From NCBI GenBank assembly GCA_022447605.1, contig JAKVBG010000042.1, forward strand, positions 1 to 35,156: a DNA stretch of 35,156 nucleotides, in the 5' to 3' direction. Below the pieces are notes generated by a model. That model saw only the letters and a list, made by a program, of their open reading frames with translations, did not search any database and had not been told where the DNA came from. The position numbers and the translations under genes are program-made. Each line of letters opens with the position of its first letter. The stretch's first letter is position 1. Positions 19,012 to 27,168 of this stretch are shown piece by piece. The stretch is from Mariniblastus sp. (GTDB lineage Bacteria > Planctomycetota > Planctomycetia > Pirellulales > Pirellulaceae).

Positions 19012-19818
19012 TTATTCCGGTGAAGGTGGATACTGTTTTAAGCGGTTTGCAGTCTCTCTATACTCGACTGTCCCCAAAAGTTGGTCTGACTTATCTCTAA
19101 TTAATTCTAAAGGGACCGTGAACATTTGAGTAATTGGAGACAATGACTTTTTGTAAATTGCCCATACCGCCAAGGGGAGAAAAGGAAGTACAAACACGGA
19201 TGCCGTCATGACCCCCAATAACAGAAGCAAGTACATACAAAATGCGATGCCTACCGTAATTTTACAAACCGTGATTAACTGTCCCTGCTTACCTTCTAAA
19301 TCGGCTAGCCGTGCCTTAAGTGGGGCATTGTGCAAATCAATCTCTTGACACTCTTTTTTCCACGCTTTTTGATTGGCCTTTTTGTCAGCCACTGTCTTTT
19401 CTTGCTTGATTTGTTGTTTCCGCTCACGTTTTAGTTTGGCGGAGTTTTGTTCCTGTTGGCGAGCAAATTTTTCCTGTCGAGCTTTGAGGTACCTTTGTTT
19501 AGTGGCTTGTTCTTCTCCGGGTTTACAAACAACCATCATTGATATCCCTGTTTTCGCATTAGGAACATCCACCCAGCTCAATTTTTTCTGACAGTGCGTA
19601 CATACCTCCACTCCACGCTTCGGTATCTTCCCACCGCATGTTGGGCAGTCAGGGAGTTTTGCGATCCTTCTTCGTTCGGACGCTTGCCTTTTCTGCTCCA
19701 CCTCTTGATTGCGAAGCAGTTCTCCTATTTTGGTGTTGGTATTCAGATTTGCAAGTGAGTTAGCCGGTTTTAGATTTTCACCAAACTCGTCCCACATGTT
19801 ATTTTCATTTGGTTCCAT
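19012..19818 (-). CDS. Zinc-ribbon, coiled-coil membrane protein, unknown function
   Basis: Protein of 268 residues that I do not recognise. The N-terminus is Asn/Glu rich. A zinc ribbon follows with CPTC (C58, C61) and CTHC (C73, C76). A long Lys/Gln/Glu/Arg-rich stretch (about 105-175) is a probable coiled coil. Two adjoining hydrophobic segments (about 190-235, MYLLLLLGVMTASVFVLPFL) form a likely membrane hairpin before a short polar tail. The start at 19818 has GAGGAA 9 bp upstream; an open extension to 19980 contains no family features. Codon use is AT-richer than in the neighbours. It is convergent with the small zinc-ribbon gene, and both lie between the two copies of the tRNA-end repeat. 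Confidence 0.7.
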   Translation of the reverse strand: MEPNENNMWDEFGENLKPANSLANLNTNTKIGELLRNQEVEQKRQASERRRIAKLPDCPTCGGKIPKRGVEVCTHCQKKLSWVDVPNAKTGISMMVVCKPGEEQATKQRYLKARQEKFARQQEQNSAKLKRERKQQIKQEKTVADKKANQKAWKKECQEIDLHNAPLKARLADLEGKQGQLITVCKITVGIAFCMYLLLLLGVMTASVFVLPFLPLAVWAIYKKSLSPITQMFTVPLELIRDKSDQLLGTVEYRETANRLKQYPPSPE

Positions 19819-19898
19819 ATTTGACGATTCCTCAAATGTGAAAATTGCAAATACTAAGATTAGCCTAGCATCGTTTACTGGTGTATTCAAACGTCTCC

Positions 19899-19928
19899 AG
19901 AAGACGCACAACGTCTTGTGTCGGATGC
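19899..19928 (+). repeat. Degenerate 30-bp repeat, copy B
   Basis: Matches 18923-18952 at 26 of 30 bases. Read in one frame it gives SPEDAQRLVSD, close to SEDAQRLVCD in the small zinc-ribbon protein, so it may be the remnant of a related gene. Confidence 0.5.
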
Positions 19929-20012
19929 CGGTGGGCAAATGTTGGGCAGCAGAGAAGCACGCACAAGCCCGCAGGAGCATCTTTCAAGCGGCACAAACCT
20001 TGAAAACATACT

Positions 20013-20054
20013 AAAAAAGCTCCTGCAAGCCGATGAAGGTTTGCAGGAGCTTTT
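20013..20054 (-). terminator. Rho-independent terminator downstream of tRNA-Arg
   Basis: A perfect 14-bp stem (20015-20028 with 20041-20054, sequence aaaagctcctgcaa) and a 12-nt loop. Read on the minus strand it ends in six T. It lies 8 bp after the tRNA, inside the islet side of the repeat. Confidence 0.9.
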
Positions 20055-20058
20055 AGTC

Positions 20059-20074
20059 GAGTACATCCGGAGGG
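20059..20074 (+). repeat. 16-bp direct repeat at tRNA-Arg 3' end (putative att, right)
   Basis: Identical to 18687-18702. It overlaps the last 13 bases of the tRNA gene (acceptor strand, discriminator and part of the T stem) plus 3 bp beyond it. Confidence 0.6.
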
Positions 20075-20135
20075 ATTCGAACCCCCAACCCTCGGTTCCG
20101 AAGACCGATGCTCTATCCAGTTGAGCTACGGATGC
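20062..20135 (-). tRNA. tRNA-Arg (anticodon UCG)
   Basis: A 74-nt cloverleaf on the minus strand. The acceptor stem pairs GCATCCG with CGGATGT (one G-U), and the D stem pairs GCTC with GAGC. The anticodon stem pairs TCGGT with ACCGA around the loop CTTCGGA. The T arm reads GGGGG-TTCGAAT-CCCTC, with one G-U pair. Anticodon UCG reads the arginine codon CGA. The 3' CCA is not encoded. A strong terminator follows directly. Confidence 0.96.
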
Positions 20136-20502
20136 AAATTTTTTTGTCGGGCTGAACGGCCCAAAAGCGGTGTTCAGTCCAGTCACCAAGGATAAAGGTT
20201 CTGCCCTGTTTTTCAACGGGAATTCAGAGTTTTGTGTCGAATCGGGTCGTCGGCTGACGACCCGCGGCGGCTGTTAAATGACCACCTGTCGAACCAATTT
20301 GCCCAACCCGTAATACTCGGAATTTGCTCAGCAGCACGGGTTTTTTTGCCATTTGGCGGGCAAATTGAGGTACGGGCGAATAATTCCAGGTGGCGATTGT
20401 GCTAAACTTGTTTATTGCGGCAAAAAACGAACAAGAAACGTCCATCGGCGATGGATGGGTTAAAAAAAGTGGCGATCTGCCAGTCGCTACGAGGCTGTAG
20501 TT
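20136..20502. other. Intergenic region between tRNA-Arg and the FHA gene
   Basis: 367 bp without a recognisable gene. It holds a perfect 9-bp stem with a 4-nt loop (20243-20264, CGGGTCGTC and GACGACCCG) without a T-tract. The tRNA promoter and the FHA-gene promoter must lie here; I could not define either with confidence. Confidence 0.5.
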
Positions 20503-21153
20503 ATGAAATCAATAACGCTCAGGGTTTTGGATGGAGCCGACCGTGGACGAATCTTCGAAAACCTGAGCGCGCCCATCTCGATTGGCCGGGAGGAAGGAAA
20601 TTCCATCCAGCTAAACGATGAGCGGGTCAGCCGGTTTCATCTCAAGATCCAGCAGGATCACAACGAACTGGTGCTGACCGATTTACAGAGTACCAACGGG
20701 ACCAAGGTCAACAACGAAGAGGTGCAGCTCAGGATCCTGCGACATGGTGACATGATCTCGGTCGGTCGCAGCACGATCGTGTTTGGCACCCGCTCGCAGA
20801 TCAACCAACGTCTGGAGCAACTGGGCCAAAGCGGCGTCAGCAAGAAGATGGATGCCTCTCGGCAAATGGGCAGCGACGCGTCGGTGAATCACTGGACGGA
20901 TGACCCGAATTACCAGTTGGCCCTGTTGGACGTCGATCCACCCTGTTTGCCGGAGCGGCTCTCGCCTGGGCAGGCAGCCCAGTTGTCGGAACTGCTGGAA
21001 TACTTGCAGGTTCATTTTCGCCGCATTATTTCAGAAGTCGAAATGAATCCCCGCAACCACGCCGTCGAATTGAACCGGGAAGAGTGGCAGCGGGTGATCG
21101 ATCTGCAGTCCCGTGTGGCCGAGTATCTGAAAGCGATTGGCCAGCCCGACTGA
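20503..21153 (+). CDS. FHA-domain protein
   Basis: Protein of 216 residues. The N-terminal forkhead-associated domain (about 4-95) has the conserved residues for phosphothreonine binding: IGRE, then SRFHLKI and LQSTNGTKVN. The rest is a helical region with no domain I recognise, ending in VIDLQSRVAEYLKAIG. No signal peptide or membrane helix is visible, so it is cytosolic and probably recognises targets of a Ser/Thr protein kinase. Such kinases are numerous in planctomycetes, but none is encoded in this window. GAGG 8 bp before the ATG supports the start. It is convergent with the inositol-phosphate synthase-like gene. Confidence 0.92.
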   Translation: MKSITLRVLDGADRGRIFENLSAPISIGREEGNSIQLNDERVSRFHLKIQQDHNELVLTDLQSTNGTKVNNEEVQLRILRHGDMISVGRSTIVFGTRSQINQRLEQLGQSGVSKKMDASRQMGSDASVNHWTDDPNYQLALLDVDPPCLPERLSPGQAAQLSELLEYLQVHFRRIISEVEMNPRNHAVELNREEWQRVIDLQSRVAEYLKAIGQPD

Positions 21154-21266
21154 TGGGCGGTGAAACCAGCACTGGCTGTGCCCCGGTGAATCCCCGCCGA
21201 ATCCCGTGATCGATTTGGCAGGTGAGTCGTGTACGGGGAGTTTGGCCCTGCCCCTGCAGTCCGTCT

Positions 21267-22460
21267 TTAGGCGGTTGCCCAGTCGGTAAGCAACTGGAAC
21301 TGTTCGACAAAGTCGTTTTCCTGGGTCCCGATCGGGCTCTTGAAAAAGCTGCTGAGAAACGTCAGGGTCCCCACTTCTCCACGGCGCAGGGCCATTTCAG
21401 AAAACCGACAGAGGTCCAACACCAGCGGTGCGGCCAGGATCGAATCACAGCCTTGCCAGGTAAACTGCAGAACCATTGGCGTTCCCAGGAATCCCTGGAA
21501 GTGCACATGGTCCCACGCCGTTTTCCAGTCGCCCAGACTGCGAATGTACTCGATGCTGGTATGCGTGTCCGGTTGATAGCCCAGCATCTGCCTCAGCAGC
21601 TGGTCCTTCGAATCGACTTTCGTTTTCTTGTTGACCGGGTCATTCAGGACCTGGCCGTCCATGTTGCCAAAGATGTTATGGCCGACCCAGCTCATGATTT
21701 GCAGGTTGCGGCGGGCAAAGGCGGGGGCCAGGACACTCTTCATGAACGTCTCGCCCGTTTTGCCGTCACAGCCGGCATGGACCGTTTGGTTTTGTACGGC
21801 CAACTGTTCCAGTGCGGGCAAACTGCTCCCCAGGGAGGGGGTGAAATTGACGTAGCCGAAGCCGAGCTGCAGCGCGGCGATGGCATAGAGCGTACTGGCC
21901 GGCAGCGGGCAGTCGGTTCCGTCGAGTAGCATGTCGACTTCGTCCCAGCTTTGCGGGACCTGCAACTCGGCCGGTATTGGTTCGGTCGAGGCGAGGTTGA
22001 TCACGATGACCGAGTCACACTGTTCCTCGGTTGCAAAGTTCCGCAGGTCTGCCTGGATCTGCTGGACGGCCTGCCGCCCTGATTCGACTTCCTGGACGTA
22101 AGACTCGTGGCCCAACTGTTCGATCGTCGGTCCGCAATTGAGCAGGATGCCCGGCCTGATGCGCTGGTTGAACTCGTTGAGGAACTCGCTGCATTGTTCG
22201 ACCAGTCCGGGCCGGATGGCAGCCATCATGCCACTGGCCAGTTTTTTTGCCTCGCTCAGGCTGTCTGTCTGTCGTATGTCGTGCCCGCCGACCACCATGT
22301 TTTCCCAGTCGATCAGGTTCAATTCTTCGAAGATGGGCAATTCGCTGACCAGGCCGCAGGACTCGGTCAGTTGCCGTTGCAGCGCAGCCAGGCCGACGGC
22401 CACCGAGGTGGCGACGCCCCCATGGGCACCGATCATCCACAAACCGACACGACGCGACAT
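21267..22460 (-). CDS. Inositol-1-phosphate synthase-like protein
   Basis: Protein of 397 residues. A Rossmann NAD site lies at the N-terminus (IGAHGGVATSVAVG). The catalytic region of the myo-inositol-phosphate synthase family follows: GYVNFTPS, then GCDGKTGETFMKSVLAPAF with the active-site lysines, and SWVGHNIFGNMDG. Enzymes of this family turn glucose-6-phosphate into inositol-3-phosphate, the first step towards inositol lipids and solutes. Length is close to the shorter prokaryotic forms. Whether this copy makes inositol phosphate or a related cyclitol cannot be settled here. AGGG before the ATG supports the start. It diverges from the aminotransferase gene. Confidence 0.85.
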   Translation of the reverse strand: MSRRVGLWMIGAHGGVATSVAVGLAALQRQLTESCGLVSELPIFEELNLIDWENMVVGGHDIRQTDSLSEAKKLASGMMAAIRPGLVEQCSEFLNEFNQRIRPGILLNCGPTIEQLGHESYVQEVESGRQAVQQIQADLRNFATEEQCDSVIVINLASTEPIPAELQVPQSWDEVDMLLDGTDCPLPASTLYAIAALQLGFGYVNFTPSLGSSLPALEQLAVQNQTVHAGCDGKTGETFMKSVLAPAFARRNLQIMSWVGHNIFGNMDGQVLNDPVNKKTKVDSKDQLLRQMLGYQPDTHTSIEYIRSLGDWKTAWDHVHFQGFLGTPMVLQFTWQGCDSILAAPLVLDLCRFSEMALRRGEVGTLTFLSSFFKSPIGTQENDFVEQFQLLTDWATA

Positions 22461-22820
22461 GAAACAACCCTAAAAAAAATGACGTTGGACAACTGGAAAC
22501 AGGCCGGGAAACCGAGGCAGGTCGGCCGGGGTGAATCCCGGCTGGGTGCGGATCTGGAAACAGGCTGGCCCGCTATCGAATGGCCAGCGGTAAACCGTGT
22601 TTCCCGGAGCTCTGCATGGCTCGAGTGGGGATATGATCACCCGGGACTCAAGCCAGAATTTCCAATGGGGCTATCTCGCGAATTGCCCCCGACTTACATT
22701 AACTATTTTCCCACGCGGCACCGACCATCGTCAAGGCTATCTTTGCAGTTTGGTGCGGGTCGCCCACGGGATGGCGACGACCGCCTTGTCGACTTTCATG
22801 AGACCGAGAGTGATTCCCTA
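22461..22820. other. Intergenic region between divergent genes
   Basis: 360 bp between the inositol-phosphate synthase-like gene and the aminotransferase gene. Open frames run through it in frame with the aminotransferase, but they lack the family's residues. A TTGCCC at 22683 with TATTTT 15 bp later is a weak promoter candidate. Nothing else was recognised. Confidence 0.45.
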
Positions 22821-24032
22821 ATGTTTGAAACCGTTACGCTTTGCCCACCCGACGCAGTTTTTGGATTGACCGAGGAATTCAAGCGGGATCCCAATCCTGA
22901 CAAGGTGAACCTGACGGTAGGTGTTTACTGTGATGAACAGGGACGCGTGCCGATCATGCGCTCTGTCCAGCAGGTCGAGCAACGGATGCTGGATGAACAG
23001 CAGGGCCACAGTTACCTGCCAATCGATGGCCTGCCCGGTTATGACCGCCTGGTGGCCGAATTGATCCTGGGCCCGGATCACCCGGTGATCCAGCAGCAGC
23101 GGTTTGCCACGGTCCAGACGCCGGGAGGGACGGGTGCCTTGCGCATTGCCGGGGAGTTCCTCAAGCGGCAATGTGATGTGTCCAGGATCTGGATCAGTAA
23201 CCCGACCTGGTCGAACCACCTGCAGATTTTCCGCGCGGCCGGCCTGGAATTGCAGACGTATGACTACCTGGATGAACGTGGTACGGGTCTCGATTTTGCT
23301 TCGGTCTGTCGGGGGGTCGACGCGGCCCAGCCGGGAGATGCCGTGCTGGTCCACACGGTCTGCCACAATCCGACCGGGGTCGACCTGGATGCGGAGCAAT
23401 GGGTCGAGTTGTTGCAGCGAATTTCCGACAAGCGGCTCTATCCGATTTTCGATTTTGCCTACCAGGGATTTGGCGCGGGACTGGAAGCGGACGCCGAACC
23501 GATTCGCCGTTTTGTCAACGGTGCTCCCTTCCAGGGCGAGGCTTTGATCTGCAATTCCTTTTCCAAGAACTTTAATCTTTACGGCGAACGCGTGGGCGGG
23601 TTGACGGTCACGGCCAGCACTTCCGAGACGGTTCAGGCGATGCTCAGCCAACTCAAATCGATCGTCCGTACGACCTACTCGAATCCACCTCGCCATGGGG
23701 GGGCGATCGTGGAGCAGGTGTTGGCCGACGACAGCCTGAGAGCGGACTGGGAACGGGAGCTGGACGGGATACGTGAACGGATTCAGTCATTGCGCGACGC
23801 GTTTGTGGATCGGATGGCCGAAGTGCTGCCGGGGACCGATTTTGACCACATTCGCCGACAGCGGGGGATGTTCAGCTATTCCGGCATTTCGGCCGACCAT
23901 GTCGAGCGCCTGAAGCGGGAGTACGGGGTCTACCTGCTGGGCAGCGGCCGCATCAATATCGCCGGTCTGAACCGGGAAAACCTGGACTACGTCTGTACGT
24001 CGATCGCCGCGGTTCTCGGTGACGGCGGTTAA
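22821..24032 (+). CDS. Aspartate/aromatic aminotransferase (AspC/TyrB type, class I)
   Basis: Protein of 403 residues, the usual length. It is a pyridoxal-phosphate enzyme that moves amino groups between aspartate or aromatic amino acids and 2-oxoglutarate. Family features are NLTVGVYCDEQG, YLPIDGLPGY, the phosphate-binding TPGGTGALR, CHNPTGVDL and the PLP lysine in SFSKNFNLYGERVG (K249). These motifs define the Ia subgroup of AspC and TyrB rather than the branched-chain or histidinol-phosphate types. The sequence does not decide between aspartate and tyrosine preference. The start is where the family alignment begins; the ribosome-binding site is weak. It stands alone between divergent and convergent neighbours. 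Confidence 0.93.
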   Translation: MFETVTLCPPDAVFGLTEEFKRDPNPDKVNLTVGVYCDEQGRVPIMRSVQQVEQRMLDEQQGHSYLPIDGLPGYDRLVAELILGPDHPVIQQQRFATVQTPGGTGALRIAGEFLKRQCDVSRIWISNPTWSNHLQIFRAAGLELQTYDYLDERGTGLDFASVCRGVDAAQPGDAVLVHTVCHNPTGVDLDAEQWVELLQRISDKRLYPIFDFAYQGFGAGLEADAEPIRRFVNGAPFQGEALICNSFSKNFNLYGERVGGLTVTASTSETVQAMLSQLKSIVRTTYSNPPRHGGAIVEQVLADDSLRADWERELDGIRERIQSLRDAFVDRMAEVLPGTDFDHIRRQRGMFSYSGISADHVERLKREYGVYLLGSGRINIAGLNRENLDYVCTSIAAVLGDGG

Positions 24033-24106
24033 TCGGCCGGTGGGATGACGCCCCTGGGATGGCCTCCCGGCTGAGCGACGTTTGGCCGCTTGGTGCCCGA
24101 CCTGTT

Positions 24107-24868
24107 TCAACGGGAAGGGTAGGCGGTGATGATCTCGGAATCGGGGTCGTTGATCACCAGGGTGATTTTCGTCAATTCGGGATGGCCCTGCTCTCGTCCG
24201 CGGCGGCCCCCCTCGAAGCCGATCGTTCGTTGCATGTCGACCCGGTAGACGGAACGGAACGGTTTTTCGTCGTCCTCTTCCAATTGGACACGTCCGGATG
24301 AAGACTCGGTGGGGGAGGACAAGCTATCGGAATGAACCAAACCGTATGCCTCGTCAATCGTTTCCAGGATCTGCTTGGCGTTGCCCTGGAACACGCCGTG
24401 AACGGGACGTGACGGGTCGTCTTGGGCGTGTCGCAGAATGTGATCAACGCGGCTGGCCCCGCTCGACGTCTCACCACCCGTCTGGCGCGGATCGTACAAG
24501 CGGTACTGCAGGCCAGCGGGAGAAGTCAAGTAACCTTTTTTTGAGGTGGTTTGAAACTGGAAACCGGAAGGATGGACAGGATTTTCGGCAGTCCACCATG
24601 GTTGGTCCGGTGTCCCGGGCTGTTTTGAGAGGGAGGGGTACTCTCGGGTGCCGGCAGACGATTTTCCCTGGGGCTTCGTCGTTGTGGATGGGCCGGGAGA
24701 ATCCTTTTCAACCTGGGTGACCGGGCGGTCATCCAGGGTCGGCAGCTCAATCCCCAGCCATTTTTCCAGTTGGGGTTGGAAGTAGATGTAACCGGCGACC
24801 AGGAAAACCAGGGAAACCCAGATGATCTTGCGCCGGTTGAAAGCCGTTGGTCGCCGATGTTCTGTCAT
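24107..24868 (-). CDS. Membrane-anchored protein with putative BECR-fold (EndoU/barnase-like) nuclease domain
   Basis: Protein of 253 residues. A basic N-terminus and one membrane helix (about 14-32) are followed by a Pro/Ser/Thr-rich linker (about 50-110). The C-terminal domain (about 114-253) has HILRH (H143, H147), H157, a helical part, then a beta-rich stretch ending KITLVINDPDSEIITAYPSR. A His-rich start and an ITAYP end are typical of the barnase/EndoU/colicin E5-D/RelE superfamily of RNases found in toxins and phage proteins. This link is by motif only and no immunity gene is evident. The topology predicts the domain outside the cytoplasm. The upstream neighbour on the same strand is the SurA-like foldase, 187 bp away. 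A non-nuclease role is possible. Confidence 0.6.
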   Translation of the reverse strand: MTEHRRPTAFNRRKIIWVSLVFLVAGYIYFQPQLEKWLGIELPTLDDRPVTQVEKDSPGPSTTTKPQGKSSAGTREYPSLSKQPGTPDQPWWTAENPVHPSGFQFQTTSKKGYLTSPAGLQYRLYDPRQTGGETSSGASRVDHILRHAQDDPSRPVHGVFQGNAKQILETIDEAYGLVHSDSLSSPTESSSGRVQLEEDDEKPFRSVYRVDMQRTIGFEGGRRGREQGHPELTKITLVINDPDSEIITAYPSR

Positions 24869-24991
24869 GTTGAAATGCTCCCCGCCGAATGCCCTGTTTA
24901 CCCATTAGAATCGGTTGATCGCTCTGCGCCATCCCTCGGTTCGGGGCGCACTACCAGAGCGGTTGACGGTTTTCGTCTTCAGCTGGGGCAT

Positions 24992-25024
24992 CCACCCGGG
25001 TACCGCCACCCGGGTACCGGGTGG
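24992..25024. repeat. Tandem 14-bp repeat with hairpin
   Basis: ccacccgggtaccg occurs twice in a row (24992-25005, 25006-25019). The second copy forms an 8-bp stem (25006-25013 with 25017-25024) around a 3-nt loop. It lies about 30 bp after the foldase stop on the minus strand but has no T-tract. Confidence 0.6.
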
Positions 25025-25055
25025 AATCATTACGCTCGTTCAGGGGCGTCTCAAT

Positions 25056-26861
25056 TCAATTGCCCGATTTGATCGACGTCGGGGACATCCTGCGGCCTGG
25101 CTGGGAGGTCCCGGTCAGGAAATTGTCGATCTGCGACTCGGTCTGCAGTTTTTCGAATGTGGTCGCCATGGCGACCCGCATTTTCTTCTCAAGGATGTTT
25201 CGTTCCAGCTCGTCCTTGACCGCATCAAAATCGGTTACACGGGGTGTGGTCTGGCCGACACAGTACATGATGACCCAGTGTTCGCCGACCTGGATTACCT
25301 TGGAGAGCTTCTCCGGTTGCAGGTTGAATGCCTCGGCCTCCAGTTCCGGACGACCCCCATGTCGCTGGATAGGGGGAACTTCGCCATAGTTGTTCTTGGA
25401 GGCGGGTTCCACTGAATACTGGTGGGCCAACTGAGCAAAGTATTCTTTCGTCGGGTTGGCGCTGGCCATTTGCCAGACCTTCAGTGCCTGCCGGTGTTCG
25501 GTCAACACGATCGCCAATACCCGGACACGGGGTCCGAAATTTGCCTCGAACCCTTTTTGCATATCTTCGTCGGACACATTGACCTGCGAAGAGACGAGTT
25601 TTTTGAGAGCGACCGAGGGCCAGACTTCGTCCTCGATGTAGAAGTCGATCTTTGCCTTGTTCCCTTGCGAAACAAAATTGAACCAGCGTTCCATATCGGC
25701 ACTGCCATCTGGTTTGACGTGACCAAAGGCAATGGCCGCCCGGGAAATTTCTGCGTTGATGTCGTCCTGGGTGACCTGCAGGTTCTGTTTTTGCAGCGCC
25801 TGGATCAACAAGGTCCGGTTGATCTCGGTTTCCAGCAACTCGGTGCCGTACCTGACGATGCACTCCTCGGCCAGGTAACGCTTGGTGATTTGTGTATTGT
25901 CGACCATAGCCGCCACGCCTGGCATCTGCTTGCTGAGTTCCGGGTCATTGATCACGTTGGTGATCTTGACGTCTTTCTGCAACCGCTGAAAGAGCTCGGC
26001 CGCAGCGGTTGCCAGCTTGGCGTTGGTGATTTCATCGATGATTCGCTCGTGGGCTTCGGACAGTTGATCGGTCGGTAACTCGATGGCTGGGAAAATTCGT
26101 TCACATTTCAGTACGAAGAACTTATCCTCGATCTGGAAGACGTCGGAAACTTCGCCCACCTGCAGAGAAAACGCCACATCCTCAAACGGTTTCATTCCCG
26201 AGTGCCTGCGAATGGGCGGCAGGATGCCACCGATCGAAGCGCTGTTTGGGTTCTGGGAATTTTCGATTGCCAGCCGTTCAAAGGCGGCCGGGTTTTTGGC
26301 CGCCTGGGCCTGGATTTGCCGGGCCAGTTCCATCGAGTCCACCGCGATTTCCCGTACCTGGACCTTTGAGCCAAATTCAAATTCCATTCGCTGGTTGATC
26401 TCTTCCGGCATGACCTCCAGGCTTTGCGCGGCCAGCCGCTTGAGGGCCAGCTTGCTCCAGACCACGTCGTTCTTGTAGCGGTCGAGTGAAATGTTGCGCT
26501 GGGTCGTAATCAGCTTGACGTACCGCTCGGACGACATGCCAAACTTGGCCGCCTCCTGCACGATTTCATCGTTGACATCTTTCTCTGTGATCAGGATGTT
26601 CAGTCGTTGGCATTCGTTGAACACGAGTTGCTTATTGACCACGCTCTCCAAAACTTCCTCACCAAAGCGGCGCAGGCTCTCGGTGGCCAATTGCTGGCGG
26701 GTAACCGGCTGCCCGTTGACAACGGCCAGAGTCTGGATCTGCTGCTGTTGCTGCAGTTGGTCCTGCTGTCCTGCGACGGGCGTGACCCACAGGAAACCGA
26801 GGATGACCAATAGGGATGCGAGACGGGTGCAGTTTCGCTTGCGGAGCGATGCCAATTCCAT
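25056..26861 (-). CDS. Exported SurA-like peptidyl-prolyl isomerase with two parvulin modules
   Basis: Protein of 601 residues with a signal peptide (about 1-31, cleavage near VAGQ). Two similar halves each have a SurA-N-type chaperone region followed by a parvulin-like PpiC region. Matching motifs include ESVVNKQLVFNECQRLNI and ETEINRTLLIQALQKQNL, GGILPPIRRHSG (about 212-223) and YGEVPPIQRHGG (second half), each followed by a closing VGE-type strand. Such proteins fold exported proteins in the periplasm. The internal duplication is clear from these paired motifs. A Gln-rich segment (about 34-43) follows the signal peptide. It has its own sigma-70-type promoter at 26963-26992. Confidence 0.88.
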   Translation of the reverse strand: MELASLRKRNCTRLASLLVILGFLWVTPVAGQQDQLQQQQQIQTLAVVNGQPVTRQQLATESLRRFGEEVLESVVNKQLVFNECQRLNILITEKDVNDEIVQEAAKFGMSSERYVKLITTQRNISLDRYKNDVVWSKLALKRLAAQSLEVMPEEINQRMEFEFGSKVQVREIAVDSMELARQIQAQAAKNPAAFERLAIENSQNPNSASIGGILPPIRRHSGMKPFEDVAFSLQVGEVSDVFQIEDKFFVLKCERIFPAIELPTDQLSEAHERIIDEITNAKLATAAAELFQRLQKDVKITNVINDPELSKQMPGVAAMVDNTQITKRYLAEECIVRYGTELLETEINRTLLIQALQKQNLQVTQDDINAEISRAAIAFGHVKPDGSADMERWFNFVSQGNKAKIDFYIEDEVWPSVALKKLVSSQVNVSDEDMQKGFEANFGPRVRVLAIVLTEHRQALKVWQMASANPTKEYFAQLAHQYSVEPASKNNYGEVPPIQRHGGRPELEAEAFNLQPEKLSKVIQVGEHWVIMYCVGQTTPRVTDFDAVKDELERNILEKKMRVAMATTFEKLQTESQIDNFLTGTSQPGRRMSPTSIKSGN

Positions 26862-27168
26862 TTCATTCCTCCATGAATGCGGCCAAGGAAATCTGGCCGT
26901 GGGAAAAAGCCAGCGCCTGGGGCGCCGAGTCTTGGTTGTGAACTAATGTTTGTCGGGGCCGAAGTATAGTTTTTCCAGACAAAACGGGTCAATACAAATC
27001 AGAGTATGAAGCAGAATACAAACCCGTTTGAAACGGATCGTCCGTCCGTCGGTGTCGGTAGCAGCCGTGCGAGATGACCGGCCAGGCAGGGCCGCATGGG
27101 ACCGTTCCCCATGCTGGCAGTGAAGATTGCCCGTCTGAGAGGGGATGGCAATTCAAGCTAGCAGCTGG
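26862..27168. other. Intergenic region holding the foldase promoter
   Basis: 307 bp. It contains the sigma-70-type promoter at 26963-26992 reading towards the foldase gene. Nothing else was recognised between 26993 and 27168. Confidence 0.5.
26963..26992 (-). promoter_or_regulatory. Sigma-70-type promoter of the SurA-like gene
   Basis: On the minus strand, TTGACC (26992-26987) and TATACT (26968-26963) are separated by 18 bp. Each box is one or two bases from consensus. Transcription would start near 26956, about 95 nt before the start codon. Confidence 0.7.

Noticed and set aside
19918..20124. Open frame of 68 codons running through the tRNA-Arg gene
   Set aside because: Its last third is the tRNA sequence read as protein and it includes the terminator stem. 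It may contain a decayed gene fragment, but not a working gene.
22107..22820. In-frame extension of the aminotransferase upstream into the inositol-phosphate synthase-like gene
   Set aside because: The extension overlaps a well-supported gene on the other strand, and the aminotransferase family alignment begins at 22821.
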